The position numbers were made by a program, and so were the translations under genes. A model generated the notes under the pieces. The model saw only the letters and a list, made by a program, of their open reading frames with translations. It was not told the DNA's origin and ran no database searches. A DNA stretch of 64,000 nt from Massilia violaceinigra (lineage in GTDB: Bacteria > Pseudomonadota > Gammaproteobacteria > Burkholderiales > Burkholderiaceae_D), in the NCBI RefSeq assembly GCF_002752675.1, contig NZ_CP024608.1:558001-622000 (forward strand), read 5' to 3'. Shown here piece after piece: positions 51,901 to 60,475 of the stretch (its first letter is position 1; every line of letters starts with the position of its first letter).

Positions 51901-52211
51901 ATCCGAGTGCGGCGCTGGAGAGCTTCAAGGCCGACAAGCCGACCTACGCCGGCATGGACTACGACCCGGCCAACGACCGCTTCCTGTTCTACTGCGGCCA
52001 GGGCGGGGGCGCGGGACGCATCTACGTGATCAAGCCGAATGGGGGCAATACCTGGGATATGAGCATGTTCGAGCTGGCCGGTACCACCATGCCGCCCGCG
52101 ACCACGTCGGCCGGGGTGCATAACCGCTTCCGCTACGTACCGGCGCTGCGCGGTTTCATGCTGATGCCGAACGGGAAGTCGAATATCTTCTTCATCCGCA
52201 CCTCGGCATAA
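48963..52211 (+). CDS. Large secreted or lipoprotein-like protein of unknown function
   Basis: 1082 residues. The N-terminus has a twin-arginine-like FLRRSTMLVASGALTACGGG, with a lipobox Cys followed by a Gly/Ala/Pro-rich tether (to about residue 70), so it may be a lipoprotein. The next 230 residues are beta-rich and resemble the RIFT-barrel start of exo-rhamnogalacturonan-lyase-like proteins (FCLGFAFRRGDLPASRSIGS, NLWPDGSVKFALLSG). A helical middle region follows (about 300-730). The last third looks like kelch/galactose-oxidase-type blades (AYSGIAFNERTNEILIAGAG, LNRLMMFGVRGAYGNA, NSWDPAGTWADAP, PANDRFLFYCGQGGGAGRIY). A polysaccharide-modifying or -binding role fits the place, but no catalytic residues are certain. 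Confidence 0.72.
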   Translation: MTDLQRRIFLRRSTMLVASGALTACGGGGGGGNGAAAAPTSTAASGVQTPSSGPFDPGTPATPEPGAPIPNARFSVISTTGQASVPFCLGFAFRRGDLPASRSIGSDKGALQINVKNLWPDGSVKFALLSGQASLPTAAGTTINLGVVTSSAGDAAIDTARLRNSGAVAEVGCGAFGTATWQGADWDSPFKVWVSGPLMSSWIYRKPVGSDPHLVAWLEVRMWANGALEVLPWIENGYLRVAAPSNKAATYTFSLNGSARMSAAIDLKHHQRTPLISGAALSYWAGADPGVVPRQDAAYLQATELVPSYQARLTAESTAVKALVSSYTPLQAGNFIYDGDSMASSGYQDPIGLLPQHDVLFLVADVPATYAAVVRNGFSAGRYGLHYRDESTNRPLRFSSYPTLNIRSGHGFKDTGGSTNAQYTPVATGGNPPSWDVAHSPSVGFAAYLVTGRFYFMEQVQFAATANYLGNGDNAALRTGSKGLVQTAVAAWQTRSCAWDWRARVQALCVTPDDDSALRAEFIASVEANIEHFHGRYVAQPNNPFGWIKPGEGYDGTIRVASPWQQDFVTAAFGYSVSLGLPISPAASTKLGAFFAWKARSAIGRLGTKDGFWYVNAVPYTVVISPVAKPDYDTGAGPWYSSEAEVYSATYAKPPVWLGKVEGTLAGEYMPGERALWGNLVPAIAYAVRHGVPGAREAYERMTRATNWGTLRAAFDTKPVWGVKPAHYTPVQPLPVPSTPQAGDPIWFSGKALGEWIEIAGTAGAGGAAAHAYSGIAFNERTNEILIAGAGGHLDSADNRVVSLRLTDNAPVWQLRHGQSSATAIDVAYYADGKPTSRHLYSTVHFVPQLNRLMMFGVRGAYGNAHFFNKVDGFDLETNSWDPAGTWADAPAGHLGAVSIRATGDTWTTGLARFSAATRTWSQPITQRTSDTIRWPIAHDSLRNQLFSLNWADGMGYGALGVFASRVPVDGSAQISVSFNPSAALESFKADKPTYAGMDYDPANDRFLFYCGQGGGAGRIYVIKPNGGNTWDMSMFELAGTTMPPATTSAGVHNRFRYVPALRGFMLMPNGKSNIFFIRTSA

Positions 52212-52217
52212 GGACTG

Positions 52218-54311
52218 TCAGATCAGCCGGTCGGCCACGCCCCGCGCGGCGCGGCCGGCCGCTTCGCGCGCCAGTCCCGTGAGTCCGCGCAGCGATTTGG
52301 GGTTGTACGCCACCAAACCCCAGCGCTCGCGCCGGTGGCTCATCCACGTCTTCTTGTAGGCGTCGTCGCCGCTCAGGTAATCGACTTCGTTCACCTTGTC
52401 CTTGTCAATCGCGTGCTCCATCAGCATGGCCGTGATCAGGGTTCCCGGCGAATAGCCCTTGAAGCGCTCGTCGTAGGCCAGCTTGTAGATTTCGGCGCGG
52501 CCGTGCGAGACGATCCACAGTTGCGCGGCCACCGGCTCGCCACCCAGCCACGCCAGGCCAAGGCGCAGGAATCCCTTGGCCGCGTAGGCCTGCATCAGGC
52601 CGGGCGTGAACGCCGGGAAGGGTTCGGGCTTTTTCCAGCTGGCCGCATACACCTTCTCGTACGCGGCAATCGCCACCGGCAGCTCCTTGGTGTTGGTGAC
52701 GATCTCCAGGGTGCCGCCGTCGCCGGCGAACTTCTTGCGCATCCGGCGGATGGTGTTTTGCAGCGGTCCGCTGCGCGCCGCCAGATAGGTCGGCCAGTCG
52801 AAGCTCACCGGCTGGTACCAGTTCCCGAAAGTGAAATACTCGAACGCGATCCAGCCCTTGATCCGCATCGCGCCCAGCAAGGTCTGGTACGAGTGCGAGG
52901 CCGTGTCCATCGGCGCCAGGGTCAGCGACGCCAGGCCGGGAAACTCGGTCTGAATGGCCGACAGCACCGCCACCATCTCGCGCGACTTGAGGCCCGGTTC
53001 GAGCACCGGCTCGTACAGGCTCGTATAAAAATTCGACAGCGAATTGAGTTGCCAGCTGCCGCCGGCTTTTTCGGCGCGCAGCGGCAGCACCGCCATCAGC
53101 TGCTGGCCGTGGCGCAGCACGTAGAAGCGCAGGCCGGGATTTTTCGGATACACCGTTTCGACCAGGTTGCGGTACCACGCCAGGCCGCAGGCCACGTTGT
53201 GCTTTTCGGCCTTGGTCATGAAGGTCTGCACATCGGCGGGGAGGGCGTCGGGATGGTCGAACGCCTCCACCAGCAGACCGTCGGGGCTCTGCGGATTGCT
53301 GCGCCACGCGCGCAGCGAGACCGTCAGCGCTTCGGCCACGTTCCAGCGGTACAGCGTGCGGTGCTGGATCCAGCGCTGGGCGGTGGCCCATTCGAGCTGG
53401 TTCTGGTCGGCGTCGGTATAGAACTCGATGCTGCCGCCCGGATCGGCCGCGAAGGCGTGTTCGATCACGTCGCGCAGCAGCAGGCGCCCGGGCGAATAGT
53501 CGGCGAAGCTCTCGTCGTAGCTGGTCTTGAGGATCACGTACACGCCGTTCTGGCGCAGGATCAGGCGCGAGGCCGCCAGCGTGTCGCCGAACCACAGTTC
53601 GGAGACGAAGGCGTGGCCATCCAACGCGGCGCGCTGCATCAGGTCGCGGTAGAACTGGTGCTGGGCCGGGGTGGAGCCGACCGCCGTGCCGTTGCGGCCC
53701 TTCCAGCCGGCACCCTCCAGCACGGCGTAGCGGTCGACGGCCGCGATGATGTCGCCAGTCTCGCCGATGTGCACGCGGCGCTGCTCGATGCCGTTGTCGA
53801 CCAGGCGCTTGTCGCGCTTTTTGATATTGCTTTGCAGTTGCTTGGAGCGCGACGACCAGTAGCCGGCGAAGCTGCCCGCCAGGTCGATCTTCATCGTCAG
53901 CGCGTGATTGAGCAAATGGCGGCGCGGCGCGGCGCCCGACAGCACGGCGCCCACGGCCGGGTCGTTGCACAGCAGGTCGAGCTGGATCGCCATGCCGGGC
54001 AGGCTGGCGAGCAGCGATGGCAATAGCGCGCCATCGGCCACCAGGGTGGCGGCGATCTGCGCCTGCGGCGGCAGGAAGCTGGCCCACACCAGCGGATTGC
54101 GCCGTTTGAGCACGCACATCGCCTCGATCACGCCGTCGCGCCGGTACACGCACAGGTGCTCGCCGCCGTCGCCGAAGTGCTGCAGCAGGCCGTCGATGAA
54201 CAGGGTGGTGAGGAGAGGATGGTCGCCGAACAGGCGCCGGTTCAACAGGTCCCAGGCCGCGCCGTGCGCGCCGAGGGAGCGCTGCAGCGGCACGCTGGTC
54301 CAGCCGCTCAT
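52218..54311 (-). CDS. Protein with two tandem BcsL/CelD-type GNAT domains
   Basis: 697 residues. Two copies of the same acetyltransferase fold lie in a row. The first (about 70-320) has SSRSKQLQSNIKKRDKRLVD and GRLLLRDVIEHAFAADPGGS; the second (about 400-670) has PLQNTIRRMRKKFAGDGGTL and SPGTLITAMLMEHAIDKDKV then YLSGDDAYKKTWMSHRRERW. Related single-domain proteins are involved in cellulose or exopolysaccharide acylation. The two halves are diverged, so one may be regulatory. ATG 54311 overlaps the stop of the aminotransferase gene upstream (ATGA). An upstream open frame is not part of it. Confidence 0.83.
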   Translation of the reverse strand: MSGWTSVPLQRSLGAHGAAWDLLNRRLFGDHPLLTTLFIDGLLQHFGDGGEHLCVYRRDGVIEAMCVLKRRNPLVWASFLPPQAQIAATLVADGALLPSLLASLPGMAIQLDLLCNDPAVGAVLSGAAPRRHLLNHALTMKIDLAGSFAGYWSSRSKQLQSNIKKRDKRLVDNGIEQRRVHIGETGDIIAAVDRYAVLEGAGWKGRNGTAVGSTPAQHQFYRDLMQRAALDGHAFVSELWFGDTLAASRLILRQNGVYVILKTSYDESFADYSPGRLLLRDVIEHAFAADPGGSIEFYTDADQNQLEWATAQRWIQHRTLYRWNVAEALTVSLRAWRSNPQSPDGLLVEAFDHPDALPADVQTFMTKAEKHNVACGLAWYRNLVETVYPKNPGLRFYVLRHGQQLMAVLPLRAEKAGGSWQLNSLSNFYTSLYEPVLEPGLKSREMVAVLSAIQTEFPGLASLTLAPMDTASHSYQTLLGAMRIKGWIAFEYFTFGNWYQPVSFDWPTYLAARSGPLQNTIRRMRKKFAGDGGTLEIVTNTKELPVAIAAYEKVYAASWKKPEPFPAFTPGLMQAYAAKGFLRLGLAWLGGEPVAAQLWIVSHGRAEIYKLAYDERFKGYSPGTLITAMLMEHAIDKDKVNEVDYLSGDDAYKKTWMSHRRERWGLVAYNPKSLRGLTGLAREAAGRAARGVADRLI

Positions 54312-55477
54312 GCCAGCGCTTTCGCGACCAGCGCCGTCATCCAGGCCATCTGCTGCGAGGTCAAGCCCTGGTGGCAGGGCAGGTGCAGCAGGTGCAGGCG
54401 GTAATTGCGCGCCACCGTGCAGCTCGATACCGCCATGTCGTCCCAGCGGAAGATCGGCATGCCGGCCTGCTTCAACTGATAGAACACCGGGTCCGGTTCG
54501 GCGATCGTGATCGGAAACATGTACGGCGCGCAGTCGTCCGGCAGGTCGTGCATGAGGGCCTGGCCACCGCGCGCGCCGGCCACCGCCTCCAACCACTGGC
54601 GGTAATGCTGGCGGCGCCGTTCGATCAGGGGCGCGAGCAGCGTGCGCCGCATGACCCAGCGCGACAGGGCCAGGCTGTTCTTGTTTTCCATGGCGCGCTC
54701 GTACAGGGGCGACGGCTGGTCGTGGCGCTCGACGATGTCCTGGCCGCGCAGCGCCGGGTCGCGCGGTACCGCCTCGGTGGCGTCGACGCGCGCGGCGCGG
54801 TTGCGCGACCACGCCGAGGTGAAAGCCTTCGCCTCGCGCAGCAGGCCGGGACGGGCCGGTGGCGTGATCGGAAACAGCGCCGGGTTGGCCCACAACACGC
54901 CGCCATCCTCGCAGCCGAAAAATTTGTACGGGCTGGCCATCAGCACGTGGTCGGCATTCGCTTGCGCGCCCTGGGCGCGCTTGGCCGCCACCTGCCAGGC
55001 GTGCGAGCAGTCTTCGATGAACATCAGGCCGTGGTGGCGGCACACGGCCATCACGGCCGCCAGCAGCGCGGGCGGCTGTTCGAAGCCGAAGTAGTGCGGC
55101 AGGACCAGCGCCTTGATGCCGTGGTCGCGCGGCGCCAGCAGGGCGCGAATGCTGTCCACGCGCGGCGTCAGGTCGCTGTCGACTTCATAGAACAGGACCG
55201 TGCCGCCCAGCGCCAGCGCCGGGTCGATCATGGTGCGGCAATGGTAGGACGGGGCCAATAGCGCCGTACCCGGGCCGATGCCGGCCGCCAGGTAGGCCGC
55301 GTGCATGGCGTAACGGCCGCGCGCGAAGTGGCGCACGGCGGTGCCGTCGATCAGGGCTGGAGCGACCGTGCCGCTCCCGCCGAAACTCAGGTCGGCCAAG
55401 CGCAGGCTGGGGAACAGGGGAGCGCGCGGACGGGGGAATTCACATGCAACGGCGTCGAAACGCTGGTATTCGGGCAT
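54308..55477 (-). CDS. DegT/DnrJ/EryC1/StrS-type aminotransferase
   Basis: 389 residues from ATG 55477. Fold type I PLP enzyme: GRYAMHAAYLAAGIGPGTAL, SYHCRTMIDPALALGG, IKALVLPHYFGFEQPPALLA, LMFIEDCSHAW (cofactor-binding Asp) and SPYKFFGCEDGGVLW with the Schiff-base lysine in SPYK. The last part ends in HLPCHQGLTSQQMAWMTALV, a conserved element of the family. It should aminate a keto sugar. It overlaps the GNAT gene by four bases and follows the amidotransferase gene after a five-base gap. Confidence 0.87.
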   Translation of the reverse strand: MPEYQRFDAVACEFPRPRAPLFPSLRLADLSFGGSGTVAPALIDGTAVRHFARGRYAMHAAYLAAGIGPGTALLAPSYHCRTMIDPALALGGTVLFYEVDSDLTPRVDSIRALLAPRDHGIKALVLPHYFGFEQPPALLAAVMAVCRHHGLMFIEDCSHAWQVAAKRAQGAQANADHVLMASPYKFFGCEDGGVLWANPALFPITPPARPGLLREAKAFTSAWSRNRAARVDATEAVPRDPALRGQDIVERHDQPSPLYERAMENKNSLALSRWVMRRTLLAPLIERRRQHYRQWLEAVAGARGGQALMHDLPDDCAPYMFPITIAEPDPVFYQLKQAGMPIFRWDDMAVSSCTVARNYRLHLLHLPCHQGLTSQQMAWMTALVAKALA

Positions 55478-55482
55478 CGGTA

Positions 55483-57333
55483 TCAGCTTTGCGGTGCGGA
55501 GCGTTGCTTGTACCACTGCTCCATCATCATCAGGACCCACACCATGGTGCCGTGGTAGCCGGCGTGCTCGTTGAGGTGCTGGCCGACCAGCGCATCGATG
55601 AACTCCGGACGCACGATCTGGCGCCCCTTGAGGTCCGAGAGGCTGTCGAGCGCGAGCTGCTGCAGCGGCTTGTGCTTTTGCAGCCACACGCCGAACGGCA
55701 GGCCGAAGCCGTGCTTTTGCTTGGTGATGATTTCGTCGGGCAGGAAGCCGCGCAGCGCTTCCTTGAAGAAGTAGCGCAGCTGGGTGCCGTTCAATTTCTG
55801 CTTGGCTGTCAGGCGCGCCGAGAACGCGACCATCTGGTCGGACAGGAAAGGAAAGGCCGCTTCCATCGCCGCCAGCTCGCAGGCCTTGATCACTTTCGGC
55901 AGGTCGTTGTCGGCCAGCGTCACTTTCAGGTCGAGCGCCAGCATGCGGTTGATCAGGCTCGACGCATCGTTCTGGGCGTAGGTATGCGACAGGCTGGCCA
56001 GCGGCGCGCCGACATCCGCACTGGCGAGAAACGCGCCAGTGAACACCTGCGACGGGCCGAAGCGGCCCAGCAGATTGTAGGTTTCCAGGCGCGCCGGCAT
56101 CGGCAGCGAAGCTTGTTCGATGTAGCTGCGCGCCTTGCGAATCAGCTTCAGATGCTCGCCGGCCGGGAAGTTGAATACGGCCGGTTCCAGCAGCGCCTTG
56201 CGCAGCAGGCCGGGCACCTTGTCGTACAGGGCGAACACGTGCTGCTTGGAGTAGCGCTCGTTGCCGCCGAAAAGTTCGTCGCCGCCGTCGCCGCCCAGCA
56301 TGCGGGTGACGCCGTCGGCCCGCGCCAGGCGCGCGCAGTAAAACGCCGGCACCGCCGAGGCGTTGCCGAAGGGCTGGTCGAACACGGCGCCGATGCGCGG
56401 AATGGCGGCCACCACGTCATCGGGCGTGACGTAGTATTCATGGTGGCTGGTGCCGAAGTGCTTCGACGCCAGGCGCGCGTACGACATTTCATCGTAGCCT
56501 TCGGCCTCGAAGCCGATCGAATAGGTGTTGACCGGCTTGTCGTCAAGCTCGCGCATGATGCCGGCGATGGTGGAGCTGTCGGTACCGCCGCTGAGGAAGG
56601 CGCCATAGGGCTGCTTGCCGGCGGCGTCGCGCACGCTGCTGCGCAGCAGTTCGCGGAACTGCTGCTTGAGGTCCTCGAACGAGTGCTGCGGCTGTTCGTC
56701 GAACACCATGCGCCAGTACGCGCGCTTGTCGACGCGGCCCTGCCTGAAGCGCAGGCATTCGCCCGGCAGCAGGCGTTCCTGGCCGCGGTACACGGTGCCC
56801 GGCGCCGGAACCATGTGGAAGTAGACGTAGTTGTACAAGCCTTGCGGGTCGATCGCTCCGGGCGTTTTCGGATGGCGGATCAGCGCATCCGACGAGGTGG
56901 CGAATACCAGTGCCTCGCCCACCGTCTGGTAGCTCAGCTGGTGGGTGCCCATGCGGTCGATCGCCAGCAGGGCGTCACCCTTGGCGTCGTCGAGAATGGC
57001 GAGCGCAAAGGCGCCGCGCAGTTTTACGCAGACCGCATCCGGGTCGCGCCGCCACAGGCGGGCCACGCGCTCGGCCAGGCCGGCGGCCTGTCCCTGCGCA
57101 TCGGCGCCGTCGTCGAGTTCCGGTTCGCCCCACACGGCCACCACCAGGCCATCGCCTTGCCAGGCATGGCTGCTGGCGGCGCGTGCGGCCACCGCCACCG
57201 CGCTGCGCGAGGCTTGCAGGGTGCTGATGTCGGTCTTGTCGAAGGCCGCCAGCGGGACCGCCATGGCCTCGATCAGGACCTGGTTGTCAGCGGAACTGGC
57301 GCCGTGGCCGATCCATCCACATAGCCCGCTCAC
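55483..57333 (-). CDS. Asparagine synthase-like amidotransferase (second copy)
   Basis: 616 residues from GTG 57333. The N-terminus is VSGLCGWIGH, so the expected nucleophilic Cys is at position 5, not 2, and would need removal of four residues. The synthetase half has AFLSGGTDSSTIAGIM and LGGDGGDELFGGNERYSKQH. The glutaminase half lacks a typical RGPD element. The C-terminal region KQKHGFGLPFGVWLQK is well conserved. It differs clearly from the XrtA amidotransferase at 38518-40422. It probably aminates or amidates another intermediate. A nine-codon leader overlaps its start (57330-57359). Confidence 0.85.
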   Translation of the reverse strand: MSGLCGWIGHGASSADNQVLIEAMAVPLAAFDKTDISTLQASRSAVAVAARAASSHAWQGDGLVVAVWGEPELDDGADAQGQAAGLAERVARLWRRDPDAVCVKLRGAFALAILDDAKGDALLAIDRMGTHQLSYQTVGEALVFATSSDALIRHPKTPGAIDPQGLYNYVYFHMVPAPGTVYRGQERLLPGECLRFRQGRVDKRAYWRMVFDEQPQHSFEDLKQQFRELLRSSVRDAAGKQPYGAFLSGGTDSSTIAGIMRELDDKPVNTYSIGFEAEGYDEMSYARLASKHFGTSHHEYYVTPDDVVAAIPRIGAVFDQPFGNASAVPAFYCARLARADGVTRMLGGDGGDELFGGNERYSKQHVFALYDKVPGLLRKALLEPAVFNFPAGEHLKLIRKARSYIEQASLPMPARLETYNLLGRFGPSQVFTGAFLASADVGAPLASLSHTYAQNDASSLINRMLALDLKVTLADNDLPKVIKACELAAMEAAFPFLSDQMVAFSARLTAKQKLNGTQLRYFFKEALRGFLPDEIITKQKHGFGLPFGVWLQKHKPLQQLALDSLSDLKGRQIVRPEFIDALVGQHLNEHAGYHGTMVWVLMMMEQWYKQRSAPQS

Positions 57334-57359
57334 TGCGGCTTCCCGGAAAATTCAGTCAT
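57330..57359 (-). CDS. Nine-codon leader frame coupled to the amidotransferase gene
   Basis: ATG 57359 has GAGGAG seven bases upstream and reads MTEFSGKPQ then TGA; the stop overlaps the GTG of the amidotransferase (GTGA). The main gene has no other good ribosome site, so initiation there may depend on this leader. It may also be only the ribosome-loading part of a misjudged start. Confidence 0.35.
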   Translation of the reverse strand: MTEFSGKPQ

Positions 57360-57411
57360 TGCACTCCTCGCGCTTGCGTTGGTTTTATTTTGTTGGTTGC
57401 GGATTATGGCA

Positions 57412-58647
57412 TCAGACCAGCACTTCCAGCGCCACGGGATGGCTCAGGAAGGCGACCGGGCTGGCGGACAGGCCGTAGGCGCCGGACTGGAACACGACCA
57501 CCAGGTCGCCGACTTCGGCTTTGGCCAGCGACATCTGGTCGGCCAGCAGGTCGAGCGGGGTGCACAGCGGGCCGACCACGGACACGGTTTCGCGTTCGTC
57601 GGCGTTCATGCGGTTGCCGATGGCGACCGGGTAGTTCTTGCGGATCACCTGGCCGAAATTGCCCGATGCCGCCAGATGGTGGTGCAGGCCGCCGTCGGTG
57701 ACCAGGTAGACCTGCCCGCGCGACTCCTTGCGCTCGATCACGCGGCTGACGTAAATGCCCGCTTCGGCCACCAGGTAGCGTCCCAGTTCGATCACGATCT
57801 CGGTGTCGGGCAGGTCGCGCCGCACGTCGGGCAGGATGCGCTTGAGGTTTTCGCCCACGGCGGCCAGGTCGAGCCGTTCTTCGCCGGGGAAGTAGGGAAT
57901 GCCGAAGCCGCCGCCGATGTTCAACGTGCGCAGGGGACCGGGCCAGTGCGCGGCCAGGCGGATCGCCAGCGCGAAGGTTTTTTCGTGCGCGTCCTGGATC
58001 GATGCCGCCTTCAGGTTTTGCGAGCCGCTGTAGATATGGAAGCCCTGGAAGTCGAGTTCCAGTGCGCGGATGCGCTCCAGCATGGCGGGCACGCGTTCGG
58101 CGTCGACGCCGAACTGCTTCGGTCCGCCGCCCATCTTCATGCCGGACGATTTGAGTTCGAAATCGGGATTGACGCGCACCGCCACGCGCGGCTTGATGGA
58201 CAGGCGCCGGCCGATGACGGCGATGCGCTCCATTTCCGCTTCCGACTCCATGTTCAGCACCACGCCGGCGGCAATCGCGCAGCTCAGGTCCGTGTCGCTT
58301 TTGCCGGGACCGGCGAAGCTGACCAGGTGCGGCGCCATCGGCGTGTCGAGCGCCACGCGCTGTTCGCCGCCGGAGGCGATGTCGATGCCGTCGACCAGGG
58401 TGGCCATGTGCTGGACCACGGCCGGCATCGGATTGGCCTTCATGGCGTAGTGCAGATGGATTTCCGGCGGCAGGTGGCGGCGCAGCAGTTCGACCCGCTC
58501 GGTCAGCTTGGCGCGGTCGTAGGCGTAGAAGGGCGTGCGTCCGACCCGTTCGGCCAGGCGCGTGAGCGGCATGCCGCCGATCTGCAGGCAATCGCCCTCG
58601 ACCTCGAATTGCGCCAGCGGCGCGTGTTGGGGACGTGGGACGCTCAT
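57412..58647 (-). CDS. Pyridoxal-dependent decarboxylase, exosortase A system-associated
   Basis: 411 residues of the alanine-racemase/DAP-decarboxylase fold. HLHYAMKANPMPAVVQHMAT holds the PLP lysine, HIYSGSQNL and NIGGGFGIPY are the conserved glycine-rich loops, and SVVGPLCTPLDLLADQ holds the catalytic Cys. It is close to the LysA group but belongs to the subfamily found with exosortase A. The substrate is unknown; it may make an amine that is transferred to the polymer. The start ATG overlaps the ligase stop. Confidence 0.88.
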   Translation of the reverse strand: MSVPRPQHAPLAQFEVEGDCLQIGGMPLTRLAERVGRTPFYAYDRAKLTERVELLRRHLPPEIHLHYAMKANPMPAVVQHMATLVDGIDIASGGEQRVALDTPMAPHLVSFAGPGKSDTDLSCAIAAGVVLNMESEAEMERIAVIGRRLSIKPRVAVRVNPDFELKSSGMKMGGGPKQFGVDAERVPAMLERIRALELDFQGFHIYSGSQNLKAASIQDAHEKTFALAIRLAAHWPGPLRTLNIGGGFGIPYFPGEERLDLAAVGENLKRILPDVRRDLPDTEIVIELGRYLVAEAGIYVSRVIERKESRGQVYLVTDGGLHHHLAASGNFGQVIRKNYPVAIGNRMNADERETVSVVGPLCTPLDLLADQMSLAKAEVGDLVVVFQSGAYGLSASPVAFLSHPVALEVLV

Positions 58648-60229
58648 TGGCTTGCTTCCATAAACAACTGTTCCATTTGCACGCTCAAGAGCTTGCGGTC
58701 GATTTTACCGTTCGGGTTGCGCGGCAGGCTCTCGGGCGAGATGATCACGCGCGCCGGCAGCATGTAGGCCGGCAGGTGCGGCTTGCAGGCCGCCAGCAGG
58801 CCTTCGGGGCTCAAGGCACTGCCTTCCTTCGGATGCGCGACGACGACGATGGCCTGGCCCAAGGTGGGGTGGGCCAGGCCGATGGCGGCCGCTTCGGCCA
58901 CGCCGTCGCGCGCGTAAATCACTTCCTCCACTTCCGACGGGCTGACCCGGTAGCCCGAGGTCTTGATCATTTCATCGTTGCGGCTGATGAAGTACAAGAA
59001 GCCTTCTTCATCCTTGCGCACCGTGTCGCCCGACCACACCGCCATTTCGGTCAGGGTCAGGCCGTGGTGGGTCGATACCACCGGCTTGAAACGCTCGGCG
59101 GTCTTGGCGCGGTCGTTCCAATAGCCCAGCGAGACGAGCGCGCCGCGGTGCACCAGTTCACCAGCTTCGCCGGGATCGCACTCGGTACCGTCGGCTCGCA
59201 ACACCATCACTTCGGCGTTCGGAATCGCCTTGCCCATCGAATCGGGGCGGCGATCCAGCTCGGACGGCGGCAGGTAGGTGGAGCGGAAGGCTTCGGTCAG
59301 GCCGTACATCAGGAACGGCTGGGCGTTCGGCAGCGCGCGGCGCAGCGCATCCAAGGTGGGGCGCTGCATGGCGCCGCCGGAATTGGTGAGGTAGCGCAGG
59401 GTGCAGTCGGCCGGCCACGGCAGGGGCGCGATCTGGATCCACAGCGGCGGCACCGCGGCCAGGCCGGTGATGCGCTCCGCTTCCACGGCTTTGAGAATAT
59501 CGCGCGCCAGCAGGTGGTTGATCAGCACCGCGGTGGCGCCGACACTGAAGGCCGTGGTCAACTGGCTCAGGCCATAGTCGAAACTGAGCGGCAGCACGGC
59601 CAGGAGGCGGTCGGCCGGGGTGTTTTCCAGGTAACTGGCCACGCTGTTGGCGCCGGCCACCATGTTGCGGTGCGAGAGCACCACGCCTTTCGGCTTGCCG
59701 GTGCTGCCCGAGGTGTACAAAATCGCCGCCATGTCGGTATCGATATTGCGCGCGGGGGGGCGGGCACGGCGGCGGCCAGGGCGGCGTCCCAGGCCAGCAC
59801 GTTGATGCGTTCGAGCGCGGGCGCGTTGTCGGCATTGCCGGTGACGATGACGGTCTGCAGGTCCGGGCAGCCGCCCAGGGCGGCAGCGAGCAATTTCAGG
59901 CGGTCGGCCGAGGTGACCAGGATGCGCACATTGCAGTCGGCCAGGATGTAGGCGACCTGTTCGGGCTTGAGCAGCGGATTGACGGGCACGAACACGCCAC
60001 CGGCGGCCGCGGCGCCGAACATGGCGGCCACGTTCTCGATGTTTTTTTCAAGATACACCGCAAGCCGCTCGCCACGGCCCAGGCCGAGACCGAGCACGGT
60101 TGTCGAGACTTGCTGTACGGAATCCGCAAGTGTTGCGTAATCCAGACGGCGGCTGCCATAAACGAGCGCCTCCGCTTGTGGGGTGCGGCCGGCAGAGCGG
60201 AAGATGAAGTCGTGGATCAAGTCACTCAT
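58644..60229 (-). pseudogene. Acyl-CoA ligase (AMP-forming), exosortase A system-associated, frameshifted
   Basis: Two frames join to one complete gene. The first reads from ATG 60229 (MSDLIHDFIF, AVYLEKNIENVAAMFGAAA, FVPVNPLLKPEQVAYILADC) to about 59765. The second continues with NIDTDMAAILYTSGSTGKPK, then LTNSGGAMQRPTLDALRRAL, YGLTEAFRSTYLPP, the motif SGDTVRKDEEGFLYFISRND and the C-terminal lysine region PRNPNGKIDRKLL. The shift lies in a run of seven G (59754-59760, C on the coding strand). One further C, or two fewer, restores the full length. It may be a real inactivation, phase variation, or a sequencing error. The intact enzyme would activate a fatty acid. Confidence 0.85.
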
Positions 60230-60360
60230 TGAAACCTTGCGTACGGCTGAAAGCCAAAACGTTGCTGTTCGGGACGAAAAGGGGGCGACTTGCGCCAAGT
60301 ACTGACGCTAGCCAAATTGTGCGGAGAACAATTTTGCTCTGCAAGCGATATTTGGAGGAA

Positions 60361-60387
60361 GTTCAAGTACAATCTTACCACTTGAAC
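60361..60387. repeat. 8-bp inverted repeat in a divergent promoter region
   Basis: GTTCAAGT and ACTTGAAC are separated by 11 bases in the 246-bp region between the ligase gene (minus) and the O-ligase gene (plus). It may be an operator for one or both genes; no binding protein can be named. Confidence 0.4.
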
Positions 60388-60475
60388 ACTAACAATATCA
60401 ATTACATATTACTTAAGCGAATCCGCCACGGCCGCTTATCCTGATACCTTAGCCTAATTCTTAACCAGATCGTCC

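Noticed and set aside
48999..52121. 1040-codon frame antisense to the large protein at 48963-52211.
   Set aside because: Low-complexity composition, no ribosome site, no recognisable domain; it is a shadow of the sense gene.
52218..55043. 941-codon frame that would fuse extra N-terminal sequence to the double GNAT protein.
   Set aside because: The added part is antisense-like low-complexity text overlapping the aminotransferase gene; ATG 54311 with ATGA overlap is the natural start.
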